DNA from: Stackebrandtia albiflava | GTDB taxonomy: Bacteria > Actinomycetota > Actinomycetes > Mycobacteriales > Micromonosporaceae | Direction of reading: 5' to 3' | Assembly: GCF_007994225.1 (NCBI RefSeq) | Contig: NZ_VLLL01000005.1 | Span: forward strand, 1,034,081-1,098,080 | DNA: 64,000 bases | Shown here: positions 8,905 to 18,100 of the stretch, piece after piece | Numbering within the stretch: the first letter of the stretch is position 1 | How the letters are laid out: every line of letters begins with the position of its first letter | The notes under the pieces: generated by a model | The model's input: only the letters and a program-made list of their open reading frames with translations | Database searches by the model: none | What the model was told of the DNA's origin: nothing | Program-made: the position numbers and the translations under genes

Positions 8905-9567
8905 ATGACCGATGAACTGACCGACGCGCTCGAAGTCATGATCGCGGCGGCGAGGCGGCACCTGGAGGAGGTGCGCGCCGCCGAGGGGCGTGTGGACGAC
9001 GAATCGGTGTGGCGGGCCTACGTGGCGTTCAACAACTCCGCGTACGAGTACGACGAACTGCTGCGCACCACCTTCGACGAGGTGACCCCCTTCGACCTGG
9101 AACCGCTGCGGACCGACGACCTCGACACCGACTCCGACGGTGAGCCCTCGGTCGAGGAGGCCGTGGAACCGGACCCCGAACCGGCGGTCATCTCGGTGCG
9201 GCAACGCCGCGACTACCTCGTACCCAGTTCGGCGGCGCTGCTGCGCGCCGCCGAACTGGCGCGCGAACAGGTACCCGACCCCGACGGCGACGACCAGCCC
9301 ATCCAGGGGATCGGGGACGCGGTGCTGGAGCTGCTGCACGCCGGCGACGGCACACTGCACAGCCTGGAGGTTCCGGAACTGACGCCCCTCGACGGGATCG
9401 TCGTCGTCAACGACGTCTCGGAGGGGCTGGACGTGGCCGCCACCGACGACGGCCACGAGGACCTGGCATTCGAGGTGTCCCCCGCCGACGCCATGATCGG
9501 CCGCCTCGACGAGCGCTCGTTCCACAGTGGTGTGGAGGCGGGCGTGACGGTCCGCGCCGACGACTGA
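8905..9567 (+). CDS. Conserved hypothetical acidic protein, co-transcribed with the M20 hydrolase
   Basis: The 220-residue protein is strongly acidic. It has a helical N-terminal region (about 1-55, with WRAYVAFNNSAYEYDELL), a D/E-rich linker, and a second conserved-looking part (about 85-220) beginning RQRRDYLVPS. I see no transmembrane segment, signal peptide or catalytic motif. The ATG at 8905 is favoured over longer starts because it sits just after the M20 stop with a GGGGGCGG stretch upstream. It resembles uncharacterised actinobacterial proteins. Context gives only the operon link with the hydrolase. Confidence 0.75.
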   Translation: MTDELTDALEVMIAAARRHLEEVRAAEGRVDDESVWRAYVAFNNSAYEYDELLRTTFDEVTPFDLEPLRTDDLDTDSDGEPSVEEAVEPDPEPAVISVRQRRDYLVPSSAALLRAAELAREQVPDPDGDDQPIQGIGDAVLELLHAGDGTLHSLEVPELTPLDGIVVVNDVSEGLDVAATDDGHEDLAFEVSPADAMIGRLDERSFHSGVEAGVTVRADD

Positions 9568-9574
9568 ACGGCTA

Positions 9575-9790
9575 CTAGTAGGACAGACCGGGCAACAGCC
9601 GCTTGCCCGGTTTCCGGCGCAACGTCACCTTCCGGGTCCCGTCGGCGAACCGCAGCACCCGCGCCAGCTCCCACCCGCCGTACTCGGCGGCCACCGACAA
9701 CTGCGCCTGCGCCGACAGCGTGTCGAGGTCCGACGGGAGCCTCAGAGGCGTGTACTCGTACCCGTCCGCCGCGCTCGAATCAACGTCCAT
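9575..9790 (-). CDS. DUF5703 family protein
   Basis: The 71-residue basic protein contains YEYTPLRLPSD, a central AAEYGGWELARVLRFADGTRKVTLRRK block and a short tail. This block (WELARVL...DGTRKV.LRR) is the hallmark of the actinobacterial DUF5703 family, which has no assigned function. The start at 9790 fits the family length. Another in-frame start at 9832 would add 14 residues. It converges on the preceding gene with a 7-base gap. Confidence 0.85.
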   Translation of the reverse strand: MDVDSSAADGYEYTPLRLPSDLDTLSAQAQLSVAAEYGGWELARVLRFADGTRKVTLRRKPGKRLLPGLSY

Positions 9791-9884
9791 GCGGTCATCT
9801 TGCCCGCCTGTCACGGATTTGGCCACCCGCAATGACCGATTCCATCGGATTGGTCACGATTCGGCCCGGCGGGCGCGACACCCG

Positions 9885-10586
9885 TCACACCAGGGCCGCG
9901 ATCCGCTCCTGCCGCAACTGCTGGGCCCAACGGTCGTCCAACGGCGGCAACTCCTCGGGCGCCCGGCCCACCGCCCACGCCAACAGGAGGTCCGCCAGCG
10001 CCGGGTTGCGTGCCAACGCCGGGCCGTGCAGGTACGTGCCGACGACCTTGCCGCGGAACGCGCCCTCGGTCGACCCGTCGTTGCCGATGCCGTGACTGAC
10101 GTTGGCCAACGCCGCCGTCTCCGGCCCCAGGTGGGTACGCCCACCGTGGTTCTCGAACCCGGTCAGGGTGGGAAGACCCAACGCCGGGTTCACCGGCCCC
10201 GCCAGTTCGCCGACCGCGCGGCTCGGGCCGCGATCCGACCGCATGTCCAGCAGGCCGAGCCCGGCGCACTCGCGGTCACTGGCGATGAAGGAGGTCCCCA
10301 GGATCTGGTAACCCGCGCACACCGCGAACACGACCCTGCCCGCGTCGGCCGCCTCGGCGACCGCGCCGTCGGCGATCAGCTTCTCGGCCGCCAGCGACTG
10401 CGGGCCGTCCTCACCGCCGCCGATCAGGTAGATGTCGGCCTGCCGGGGAAGCGCCTGGTCGGACCTGACCATGACCGACTCGGTCAGGATGCCCCGCGAC
10501 TCCGCCCGGTGGGACAGGATCAGCAGGTTCCCACGGTCGCCGTAGGTGGACAGCAGGTCCGGGTACACCCACACCAGCCGCAGCAT
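9885..10586 (-). CDS. gatD: Lipid II isoglutaminyl synthase, glutaminase subunit GatD
   Basis: The 233-residue CobB/CobQ-type class I glutamine amidotransferase has the catalytic Cys in VVFAVCAGYQILG and the His in GTYLHGPALARNP. It begins MLRLVWVYPDLLSTYGDRGN, as in GatD proteins. GatD releases ammonia from glutamine and passes it to MurT, which amidates the alpha-carboxyl of D-Glu in lipid II stem peptides. Translation is tightly coupled: its ATG lies one base after the murT stop. No other amidotransferase partner is nearby, so a MurT/GatD complex is a firm inference. Confidence 0.93.
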   Translation of the reverse strand: MLRLVWVYPDLLSTYGDRGNLLILSHRAESRGILTESVMVRSDQALPRQADIYLIGGGEDGPQSLAAEKLIADGAVAEAADAGRVVFAVCAGYQILGTSFIASDRECAGLGLLDMRSDRGPSRAVGELAGPVNPALGLPTLTGFENHGGRTHLGPETAALANVSHGIGNDGSTEGAFRGKVVGTYLHGPALARNPALADLLLAWAVGRAPEELPPLDDRWAQQLRQERIAALV

Positions 10587-10587
10587 G

Positions 10588-11820
10588 CTAGTTGACACGG
10601 TCGAACTCCGCTCGGATGTCTTGGAACGCGGTGTAGTTGGCGATGACCTCGAGGTCGCCCGGCGGCACCGCCTGGATGGCGGCGGCGATGTCCTCCACCA
10701 CCTCGAAACGGACCCCGTTGACCTCCAGCCGCACCGCCAGGTCCATCCGGCGGTCACCGATGGCCAACACCTGACGGCCCTGGACGGGGGAGAAGTCCAC
10801 GTCGTAGATCCACGACGTGTCGAAACCGTCGACCTCGCGAGCGTTGAGCGCCAGCACCACCGGGCACCGGGGCTCCAGCATGTCGAACGCCTCCAGCCAA
10901 CCGGCCGGGTTCTTCGACAACAGCAGCCGGACCCGGCGGCCGTCGCGCCGCACCACCGCGTACCGGCCCGCGACGGACTTGACCTCGCTCAACCGGGGCG
11001 CGGCCGCCTCGGGCGGAACACCGAACGCCGACGCCACCGCCAGCGCCGTCACCGCGTTGGCGCGGTTGACCTGACCCGGAAGCCGCAGATCCAGTGGGAT
11101 GCGCCGCCCGTCCGGCGTGACCGCCGAATCACCCTCCACGGCCCAGTGGGGGCTCGGCCGGCTCAGGCCGCACGCGGTGCAACGCCAGAACTCCCCGTAC
11201 CTGTCGAGGTGCTTGCCGCACTGCGGGCACACCCAGGAGTCCTCCTGCCAGCGTTGCCCGCCGGCGACCCACGTCACCCGGCTGCTCGCCCCCGCCGCCC
11301 AGGTCACCCACGGATCGTCCGCGTTGGCGATCAACGGCACGTCGGGAGCCGCCGACAGGGCGGTACGCCACTTCGCGGCCAGGCCCGACACCTCCATCGC
11401 GCGGTCCAGCTGGTCCCGCGACAGGTTGAGCAGCGCGATCACCTGCGGTGTCGCCTCGTTCAACAGCCGGGGAAGGTAGTGCTCGTCCACCTCCAGCACG
11501 CAGTTGACCGCGTCACGCGCCTTCGCCAACGCCGTCGTGTGCCCGGTCGGCATGTTGGCGCCGAAGGAGTTCGTCGCGACCGGCCCGGCGGCCTCCAACG
11601 CGGCCGCGGTGAACCGGGTCGTCGTGGTCTTGCCGTTGGTGCCCGAGATCAACGCCACCTGCCGACCGGCCGCCAGCATCGACAGGAGCCGGGGCTCGAT
11701 CGTCAAGCCCACACGACCCCCGATGACCGATCCGTCGCCGCGTCCGCTGACCCTGGACAGCGTCGCGGCGGTGCGCAACATGGCGGTGGCGAACTTCGCC
11801 CGCGCCGACAGGTTGGTCAC
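10588..11820 (-). CDS. murT: Lipid II isoglutaminyl synthase, Mur-ligase-like subunit MurT
   Basis: The 410-residue protein has an ATP-binding P-loop (ISGTNGKTTTTR), the Mur ligase central domain with an inserted four-cysteine zinc ribbon (CPQCGKHL...CTACG, about residues 195-220), and a C-terminal DUF1727-type domain (LSKNPAGWLEAFDML). MurT activates the D-glutamate carboxyl of lipid II for amidation with ammonia from GatD. A GTG start at 11820 is chosen because GCGAGGA lies four bases upstream, and family members begin near this point; the frame is open further upstream without family-like sequence. The gene diverges from mraZ, and MraZ-like boxes lie in its upstream region at 11953-11968. 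Confidence 0.92.
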   Translation of the reverse strand: MTNLSARAKFATAMLRTAATLSRVSGRGDGSVIGGRVGLTIEPRLLSMLAAGRQVALISGTNGKTTTTRFTAAALEAAGPVATNSFGANMPTGHTTALAKARDAVNCVLEVDEHYLPRLLNEATPQVIALLNLSRDQLDRAMEVSGLAAKWRTALSAAPDVPLIANADDPWVTWAAGASSRVTWVAGGQRWQEDSWVCPQCGKHLDRYGEFWRCTACGLSRPSPHWAVEGDSAVTPDGRRIPLDLRLPGQVNRANAVTALAVASAFGVPPEAAAPRLSEVKSVAGRYAVVRRDGRRVRLLLSKNPAGWLEAFDMLEPRCPVVLALNAREVDGFDTSWIYDVDFSPVQGRQVLAIGDRRMDLAVRLEVNGVRFEVVEDIAAAIQAVPPGDLEVIANYTAFQDIRAEFDRVN

Positions 11821-11952
11821 GTAGTCCTCGCAATCATCGAGCCGGGGCCGTCGAGAAAGTCTGACATACGCCGCCGACGGGCCGGGTCCGCGGCGGCTCG
11901 CCGACACCAGGTCCACACGCCCGCGCCCTGACGCCACCGTGGCGGATTTCGC

Positions 11953-11968
11953 TCCACTTCCCGCCACC
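11953..11968 (-). promoter_or_regulatory. Putative MraZ boxes facing murT-gatD
   Basis: Read on the minus strand this is GTGGCG-ggaa-GTGGAG, two hexamers with a 10-bp period. The period, and the ggaa spacer, match the three boxes in front of mraZ. A weaker third hexamer (GTCAGG) lies 10 bp further upstream at 11973-11978. The MraZ link is inferred from similarity to the mraZ-side boxes. Confidence 0.45.
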
Positions 11969-12029
11969 CGCCCTGACCAGCCGATCTGACCCTGCGTACC
12001 GGTCACTCTCACCGAAATGCCCTATAGCC

Positions 12030-12055
12030 GTGGAGGGAAGTGGAGTAAGGTGGAG
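12030..12055 (+). promoter_or_regulatory. MraZ-binding direct repeats in the mraZ promoter region
   Basis: Three copies of GTGGAG start at 12030, 12040 and 12050, separated by four-base spacers (ggaa, taag). MraZ proteins bind arrays of three or four short GTGGG/TGGGN-type boxes spaced at 10 bp in front of their own operon, so this is a strong autoregulatory operator. It lies 75 bases upstream of the mraZ start. Confidence 0.8.
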
Positions 12056-12129
12056 CGCGTTGGTGGGGCCGACGGTCCCACCGCCGCACCTTTCACCCGT
12101 CAGCGGGCAGGCCAGGGGGAGGGACACCG

Positions 12130-12561
12130 GTGTTTCTCGGTACCCACACTCCCCGGCTTGATGACAAGGGACGGCTGATCCTTCCGGCGAAATTTCGGGA
12201 TGAACTGGCAGGTGGGCTGGTGATCACCAAGGGGCAGGAGCGTTGCCTTTACGTCTTCCCCATGCCGGAGTTCAGCCGCATCGCGGACGAACTGCAACGG
12301 GCGCCGATGACGAACAAGGCCGCGCGCGCCTACAACCGGGTGTTCTTCGCCAGCGCACATGACGAGACACCGGACAAACAGGGGAGGGTCACCATCCCCG
12401 CGCACCTCCGGGAGTACGCCGGACTGGACCGTGAGCTGGTCGTCATCGGCGCCAGCACCAGGGTCGAGGTGTGGGACGCCGACAGTTGGCAGTCCTACCT
12501 GGAGGAGAGCGAGGAGGCCTTCGCCGACATAGAGGAGGGACAACTGCCGGCCGGCCTCTGA
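12130..12561 (+). CDS. mraZ: Transcriptional regulator MraZ
   Basis: The 143-residue product has two tandem SpoVT/AbrB-like MraZ domains. The first contains [14 protein letters not shown], the second [19 protein letters not shown]; each has the DxxGR family signature. MraZ forms ring-like oligomers on DNA and controls the division and cell-wall cluster. The GTG start at 12130 is preceded by AGGGGGAGGG at a good distance. The operator at 12030-12055 lies upstream, and rsmH, ftsL and ftsI follow on the same strand. Confidence 0.95.
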   Translation: MFLGTHTPRLDDKGRLILPAKFRDELAGGLVITKGQERCLYVFPMPEFSRIADELQRAPMTNKAARAYNRVFFASAHDETPDKQGRVTIPAHLREYAGLDRELVVIGASTRVEVWDADSWQSYLEESEEAFADIEEGQLPAGL

Positions 12562-12707
12562 GGCCGTGAGCAGGCGAGGCGGCGATCCGAATCACCTGGT
12601 CTCCACCCGCCCGCGACGCACCTGACACCACTTCCCCAGTGTCAGGCGCAGCCGCAGGCGGATGGGGTCCAAGTGGTTCGGAGTCGACAGATGAGGGGTC
12701 GGACGTC

Positions 12708-13733
12708 ATGACGCAGTACGGTGCGCCGCACGAGGCTCACATCCCGGTCTTCCTCGACCGGGTGTGTGAGCTGTTGGCGCCCGCGCTGGCCCGTCCCGGC
12801 GCCGTCGCCGTGGACGCCACCCTCGGCGCCGGCGGCCACACCGAGGCGCTGCTGTCCTCGCACCCCGCGCTCACCGTCCTCGGTGTCGACCGGGACCGTG
12901 ACGCCCTGGCCCTGGCCGGCGGCCGGCTCGCCCGGTTCGGGGAACGCTTCGTGCCGGTCCACGCCGTGTACGACCGGATTCCCGACGTGCTGGCCGAACG
13001 AGACATCCCCGGAGTCGACGGAGTCCTGTTCGACCTCGGTGTCTCCTCGATGCAACTCGACGTCGCCGGGCGCGGCTTCGCCTACGCGCAGGACGCGCCG
13101 CTGGACATGCGGATGGACCAGTCGACCGGGCCCACCGCCGAGGACGTCGTCAACGGCTACGACGAACGGGAACTGTCCCGGATCCTGCGCCTGTACGGCG
13201 AGGAACGGTTCGCGCCCCGCATCGCCAAGGCCATCGTCAAGCGGCGCAAGGAGTCGGCCATCCGGTCCAGTCGCGAGCTCGTCGAACTGGTTCGGGAAGC
13301 CGTCCCCGCCGCGGCGAGACGACGCGGCGGCAACCCCGCCAAGCGCACGTTCCAGGCGCTGCGCATCGAGGTCAACGCCGAACTCGACGTGCTGCGCCGC
13401 GCGGTCCCCGCCGCACTCGACGCGCTGCTTCCCGGCGGCCGCATCGTAGTCCTGTCCTATCACTCCCTTGAGGACCGGATCGTGAAGCGGGAACTGGCGG
13501 CACGGACGACGTCCTCGGCGCCGCCCGGTTTGCCGATCGACCTGCCGGGTACCGAACCCACCATGCGATTGATCTCCAAGGGCGCGCTACCGCCGTCCGA
13601 GGACGAGATCGCCGCCAACCCCCGGGCCGCCTCCGCGAAGTTGCGGGCGGCCGAAGCACTGCCCACCGATACGGAAAGCCCCGATACGCCATACCACGAC
13701 CGCCGACGTTCTCTTGGGGAGGATGACACATGA
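12708..13733 (+). CDS. rsmH: 16S rRNA (cytosine(1402)-N(4))-methyltransferase
   Basis: The 341-residue SAM-dependent methyltransferase (MraW) begins near HIPVFLDRV. It has the SAM motif [15 protein letters not shown], the [14 protein letters not shown] block, [30 protein letters not shown], and the late [13 protein letters not shown] motif. It N4-methylates C1402 in the ribosomal P site. The ATG at 12708 is preferred over an upstream in-frame start because it follows GAGGGG and matches the family N-terminus. Its TGA overlaps the ATG of ftsL (ATGA), indicating coupling. Confidence 0.95.
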   Translation: MTQYGAPHEAHIPVFLDRVCELLAPALARPGAVAVDATLGAGGHTEALLSSHPALTVLGVDRDRDALALAGGRLARFGERFVPVHAVYDRIPDVLAERDIPGVDGVLFDLGVSSMQLDVAGRGFAYAQDAPLDMRMDQSTGPTAEDVVNGYDERELSRILRLYGEERFAPRIAKAIVKRRKESAIRSSRELVELVREAVPAAARRRGGNPAKRTFQALRIEVNAELDVLRRAVPAALDALLPGGRIVVLSYHSLEDRIVKRELAARTTSSAPPGLPIDLPGTEPTMRLISKGALPPSEDEIAANPRAASAKLRAAEALPTDTESPDTPYHDRRRSLGEDDT

Positions 13734-14305
13734 CCGACGCGAACCGGCGCCGCCGAGGCGCCCGCTCCCCGCACATCGACACCGACGAGATCATCCGCAG
13801 CGCGCGGCGCCGAGCCCGCGCCGCCGACTCGCGTAAGCGCGCCCTGCTGGGCGACACGTCGCAACCGGTGTCGGACGGCCAGTTGGCGTTGCAGCCCGTC
13901 ATGGAACCCGAACCGGCGGTCGCGCCCGCGCCCGCGCCGCCCCGGCGGCAGACCGCCCCGGTCCGGCGGCCGCGGAAGGCGGTGGCGCCACCCGAACCGG
14001 TGGCCGTGGCGCGCGCACCCTTCGTCGTGTCCATCCTGGGCCTGATCGCGGCGGGCATCGTCGGCCTGCTCGTGTTGACCACCGCCATCAACGAGAACGC
14101 GTTCATCCTGCAGGACCTGCGCGACGAACAGGCGGCACTGGACGCCTCGGAGCAACAGCTGACCGACGAACTGGCGGACCTGTCGGCGCCCGGTAACCTC
14201 GCCGCCGCCGCCGAACGGCTCGGCCTGGTGCCCGCCGAGGAGGTCACCTACCTGCGGCTGCCCGACGGCAAGGAACTCGCGATGCCGACCCCGGGCGGTA
14301 ACTGA
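13730..14305 (+). CDS. ftsL: FtsL-like cell division protein
   Basis: The 191-residue bitopic protein has a long basic and Pro/Ala-rich cytoplasmic region (1-95), one TM helix (about 97-118, [18 protein letters not shown]), and a short extracytoplasmic leucine-zipper-like coiled coil ([18 protein letters not shown]) ending with the family-like [14 protein letters not shown]. Sequence conservation in FtsL is low, so identity rests mainly on topology and position between rsmH and the class B transpeptidase. It should form the FtsQLB complex and recruit FtsI/FtsW to the septum. It overlaps rsmH by four bases, and ftsI begins two bases after its stop. Confidence 0.85.
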   Translation: MTDANRRRRGARSPHIDTDEIIRSARRRARAADSRKRALLGDTSQPVSDGQLALQPVMEPEPAVAPAPAPPRRQTAPVRRPRKAVAPPEPVAVARAPFVVSILGLIAAGIVGLLVLTTAINENAFILQDLRDEQAALDASEQQLTDELADLSAPGNLAAAAERLGLVPAEEVTYLRLPDGKELAMPTPGGN

Positions 14306-14307
14306 CG

Positions 14308-16413
14308 GTGGCACGAGACGACTCCGGCGAACGCCGCGACCCGCGCCGCGCCGATTCCGACCGTGGAATCGGAGCGGCGCGGCGCTACACCCCGCGTGGA
14401 CAGTCGATGCGCGACGCCGCCGACGACCGGCGCCGCCGCGCCGCGACCTCCCGCCGCAGCGAACGCGACGCCTTCCGGCCCGCGCTGCGACTGGTGGAGG
14501 GCGGTGCCGCCAAACAGTCCCAGTCCCGGACCGCCGCGGCACGGGAGAGGGCGCGTCGCAAGGTGGCCACGGCCACCCCGGCGGCACGTATCCCGGCGGC
14601 CCGCAACACACGCAGCCGGCAGGCCCCCCGCGGACCGGCGGCCCGCGGCAACCCGACCCGGCGCCGCGTCATCAAACGCCGCCTCCCCCGGATCGGCGAC
14701 CCGCACCGGCGGCTCCGCTTCGCGACCGTCGCGATGCTGCTCATCTTCGTCGTCACCGGCGGCAGGCTCATCCAACTCCAGGTGACCGACGCCGCCGCCT
14801 ACGCCGCCGACGCCCTGGACCAGCGGCTCGTCGAGGAGGTCATCCCCGGCTCACGTGGCGCGATCCTCGACCGCGACGGCCGGCTCCTCGCGTTCAGCGC
14901 CGAGGCCCGCTACGTCTTCGCCGACCCGACGAAGGTCGAGAAACACGAGGAGACCGCCGAACTGCTGACGCCGCTGCTGGGAATCCCGGCGTCGGAACTG
15001 GTCGACCGGATGATGCCGCGCACCCGCAGCGACGGCACCGACTCGGAGTTCGAGTACCTGGCCAGAGGCGTGGACATCTCGGTGGGCGACGCCATCCAGG
15101 AACTGAACCTGCCCGGGATCCACGTCGCCTACGACGAACGGCGAGAGGTCCCCGGACACGACCTGGCGGCCAACATCATCGGCTTCGTCGGTACCGACGG
15201 CGAGGGACTGTACGGCCTGGAGGCCCGATGCGAGGGCATCCTCAAGGGAGTCGACGGGGAACGCCGGTACGAGAAGAGCGCCAGCGGCCAACGCATCCCC
15301 GGAGGCTACTACCGTGAGGAACCCGCCCAACCCGGTGACGACCTCCAGTTGACCATCGACTCCGACCTGCAGTACGAGGTGCAGCGCATCCTGGCCGACA
15401 CCGTCGCCGCCAAGGACGCCGAGTTCGGCGCGGCGGTGGTCATGGACTCCGCGACCGGTGAGATCGTCGCCCTGGCCAGCGCACCCACCTACGACGCCGC
15501 CGACCCCGGCGACTACGAACCCGAGGACCGGATCGACTGGGCGACGGCCGCGGTGGTCGATCCCGGTTCCAGCCACAAGGCACTCGTCGTGGGAGCCGCG
15601 CTGGAGGAGGGCGTCATCGACGCCGACACACAACTGACCGTCGCGCCCTACACCCACAAGGGCGACGTCCGCTTCGAGGACAGCCACTACCACGTGGAAC
15701 GTCCGATGAGCATCGGCGGCATCCTGGCGCACTCGTCCAACGTGGGCACCATCATGCTCGCCGACGAGCTGGGCGCCCAGACCCTGTACGACTACCAGCT
15801 CAAGTTCGGCCTGGGATCGCCCACCGCGATCGGGATGCCCGCCGAGGCCGCCGGACTGGTGCAGCCGCCCGAGAACTGGAGCGGCAGCAGCTACGGCTCC
15901 ATCCCGATCGGCCACGGCGTCGCCGTCACCCCACTGCAGATGGCCGCCGGATACTCCGCCATCGCCAACGACGGCGTCTACATCCAACCGACCCTCATCA
16001 AGGGCACCGTGGACGCCGAAGGCGACCTGTCGCCCTACCAGACGCCGCAGACCCACCGGCTGTTCTCCACCGAGACCGCGAAGGACCTGCAGTACCTGCT
16101 GCAGGGGCCCGTCGCGGTACCCGACGGCACGGGAACCGCCGCCAGGCTCGACGACTACCTCGTGGCGGGGAAGACCGGTACCGGCCTGTTGACCAAGGAC
16201 AACGAGTACGCGCCCGGCGAGGTCGCCAACTTCGTCGGTTTCGCGCCCGCCGACGAACCGCGCTACACCGTCGCGGTGTTCGCCTACACCCCCGGCGGCG
16301 GTGGCGGCGCCGTCACCGGTGAGGCGTTCGGCGACATCATGAAGTTCACGCTGGAGCACTTCCGGGTCCCGCCGTCGTCGGAGGCCCCGGCCGACATCAC
16401 CGTCTTCCCGTGA
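14308..16413 (+). CDS. ftsI: Peptidoglycan transpeptidase FtsI (class B penicillin-binding protein)
   Basis: The 701-residue protein starts at GTG. It has an unusually long Arg/Ala-rich cytoplasmic tail (about 1-130), one TM helix (LRFATVAMLLIFVVTGGRL), a PBP dimer domain (about 160-340) and the transpeptidase domain. The active-site motifs are intact: SxxK as Ser421-Lys424 (GSSHK), SSN at 476-478, and KTGT at 622-625. There are no PASTA repeats. It cross-links septal peptidoglycan in the divisome. It closes the mraZ operon in this window. The usual next genes (murE, murF, mraY, murD, ftsW, murG and others) are absent. Confidence 0.94.
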   Translation: MARDDSGERRDPRRADSDRGIGAARRYTPRGQSMRDAADDRRRRAATSRRSERDAFRPALRLVEGGAAKQSQSRTAAARERARRKVATATPAARIPAARNTRSRQAPRGPAARGNPTRRRVIKRRLPRIGDPHRRLRFATVAMLLIFVVTGGRLIQLQVTDAAAYAADALDQRLVEEVIPGSRGAILDRDGRLLAFSAEARYVFADPTKVEKHEETAELLTPLLGIPASELVDRMMPRTRSDGTDSEFEYLARGVDISVGDAIQELNLPGIHVAYDERREVPGHDLAANIIGFVGTDGEGLYGLEARCEGILKGVDGERRYEKSASGQRIPGGYYREEPAQPGDDLQLTIDSDLQYEVQRILADTVAAKDAEFGAAVVMDSATGEIVALASAPTYDAADPGDYEPEDRIDWATAAVVDPGSSHKALVVGAALEEGVIDADTQLTVAPYTHKGDVRFEDSHYHVERPMSIGGILAHSSNVGTIMLADELGAQTLYDYQLKFGLGSPTAIGMPAEAAGLVQPPENWSGSSYGSIPIGHGVAVTPLQMAAGYSAIANDGVYIQPTLIKGTVDAEGDLSPYQTPQTHRLFSTETAKDLQYLLQGPVAVPDGTGTAARLDDYLVAGKTGTGLLTKDNEYAPGEVANFVGFAPADEPRYTVAVFAYTPGGGGGAVTGEAFGDIMKFTLEHFRVPPSSEAPADITVFP

Positions 16414-16424
16414 CCCGACGTCTC

Positions 16425-16448
16425 GCCCGGCACCGCGCGGTGCCGGGC
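16425..16448. terminator. Bidirectional terminator between ftsI and the MFS gene
   Basis: A perfect 10-bp stem, GCCCGGCACC/GGTGCCGGGC, has a GCGC loop and lies between the convergent stop codons. It marks the end of the division operon. Confidence 0.65.
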
Positions 16449-16461
16449 GGAACGTCGTACG

Positions 16462-17913
16462 TCAGGCGGGTGTGGCCACCGGCCGGGACTCACGCCCGGC
16501 GGGGGCGGCGCGCAGTAGCAGGCCGGCGATGAGCCAGGCTACGGCGACGAACCCGCCGCCCAGCCAGAACGCCGCCCGGTAACCGCCCGCCAGTGCCGCC
16601 GCCTCGGCGACCCCCTCGGCCCGAAGCGCCTCGGTGCGCGCACCGACCAGTGTCGACAGTACGGCCAGCCCGACCGCCCCGCCCACCTGCTGCGTCGTGT
16701 TGAACAGGCCCGAGGTGACGCCGCTGTCCTCGGCGGCGACATCCGACATGGCCAGCGACATCAGCGACGGCATGGTGATCCCGAATCCGAACGCCATGAC
16801 CACCATCGCCGGACCGACCGAGACCTCGTAGCCGAGGCCGGGGGAGACCTGAGCCAGCATCACGAAACCGGCGGCCAGGATCGGCAGGCCGGTCAACGTC
16901 GTCCGGCGTGCCCCGAACCGGTGCATCAGCCTCGGCGCCACCGTCATGGACACGACCGCGATCACGGCCGGAGCCGGCAGGAACGCCAGCCCCGCGATCA
17001 GCGGGGAGAAACCCAACACCTGTTGCAGGTGCAGCACCGTGAAGAACATGAAGCCGAACAGCGCGCCCACCATCAACGCCTGCACCAGGTTCGCGCCCAC
17101 CACGTTGCGCGACCGCAGCACCCGCGTCGGAACCAGCGGAGTCGTCGCGAACCGTTGCCGCAACGCGAACCCGGTCAGCAACACCACCGACACCGCGCCG
17201 CCGCCGAGGGTGACCGCCGAGCCCCAGCCCTGCGACTCGGCGTTGATCAGTGCGTACACCCCGAGGACGACACCGGCGGTCACCAGCACGGCACCGACGA
17301 CGTCGGCGCCGGCGCGCACTCCGACACCACGATCGACCGGAAGCAGCCGCCACGCCATCACCCCGACGACCACGCCGATCGGGACGTTGATGAAGAAGAT
17401 CCAGTGCCAACTCAACGCGTCGGTGAGGACGCCGCCCACCACGGTACCGAGCGCGCCTCCGCCGGCGGAGGCGAAACCGAACACCCCGATCGCCCTGGCC
17501 CGATGCCGGGGTTCCGGCAGCGACGTCACCACCATCCCGAGCAGCCCGGCCGAGGTCACCGCCCCACCGACGCCCTGCACGAACCGGGCGAGCAACAGAC
17601 CGGTCTGGTCGTCCGCCGACCCCGCCCACAGCGACGCCGCGCTGAACAGCGCCAATCCGGCCAGGAACACGTACTTGCGGCTGATCAGATCCCCCAACCG
17701 GCCAGCCAGCAGCAGCAGGCCCCCGAACGGAATCACATAGGCGTTGACCGTCCACACCAGATTCCCCGGCGACAGCCCCAGATCGTCCCGGATGGCCGGA
17801 AGCGCCACGTTCACGATGTTCTGATCCAACACGATCATCACCTGGGCCGCACTCAGCACCAGGACGGCGAGCCACCGGCGGCGTAGATCAGCGGCGGCGG
17901 AGAAGTACGACAT
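16462..17913 (-). CDS. MFS transporter, DHA2 family (14-TM multidrug exporter)
   Basis: The 483-residue protein has about 14 hydrophobic helices and DHA2 signatures: VLDQNIVNVALPAIRDDLGLSP-type TM1 motif D1, GRLGDLISRKYVF (motif A), and a GGALGTVVGGVL motif C. It should export drugs or metabolites by proton antiport. The ATG at 17913 follows GAGGGGACC; the frame is open further upstream but with no family resemblance. A divergent HxlR regulator begins 188 bp away, with a palindrome between them, so local repression is likely. Confidence 0.9.
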   Translation of the reverse strand: MSYFSAAADLRRRWLAVLVLSAAQVMIVLDQNIVNVALPAIRDDLGLSPGNLVWTVNAYVIPFGGLLLLAGRLGDLISRKYVFLAGLALFSAASLWAGSADDQTGLLLARFVQGVGGAVTSAGLLGMVVTSLPEPRHRARAIGVFGFASAGGGALGTVVGGVLTDALSWHWIFFINVPIGVVVGVMAWRLLPVDRGVGVRAGADVVGAVLVTAGVVLGVYALINAESQGWGSAVTLGGGAVSVVLLTGFALRQRFATTPLVPTRVLRSRNVVGANLVQALMVGALFGFMFFTVLHLQQVLGFSPLIAGLAFLPAPAVIAVVSMTVAPRLMHRFGARRTTLTGLPILAAGFVMLAQVSPGLGYEVSVGPAMVVMAFGFGITMPSLMSLAMSDVAAEDSGVTSGLFNTTQQVGGAVGLAVLSTLVGARTEALRAEGVAEAAALAGGYRAAFWLGGGFVAVAWLIAGLLLRAAPAGRESRPVATPA

Positions 17914-17933
17914 GACGGTCCCCTCACTCAACG

Positions 17934-17950
17934 GGGCACGATTTGTGCCC
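17934..17950. promoter_or_regulatory. Palindromic operator candidate between MFS and HxlR genes
   Basis: GGGCAC-gattt-GTGCCC is a perfect 6-bp-arm inverted repeat 21 bp upstream of the MFS start. A related imperfect site (GGCAC-tttc-GTGTTCC) lies some 45-50 bp further on. The divergent HxlR protein is the expected binder. Confidence 0.5.
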
Positions 17951-18100
17951 GAGGACATCCTGTGTTCCAATCGGTGAAGGCGGAAGAAGGCACTTTCGTG
18001 TTCCAGGGGGCACATCCGTGTACCTCTCCAGGCCCGCCGGGCATCACCGGCCGATGAGATCCGCACCACTGTGACCCGCGTCTTCGATAGGAGCGACCGC

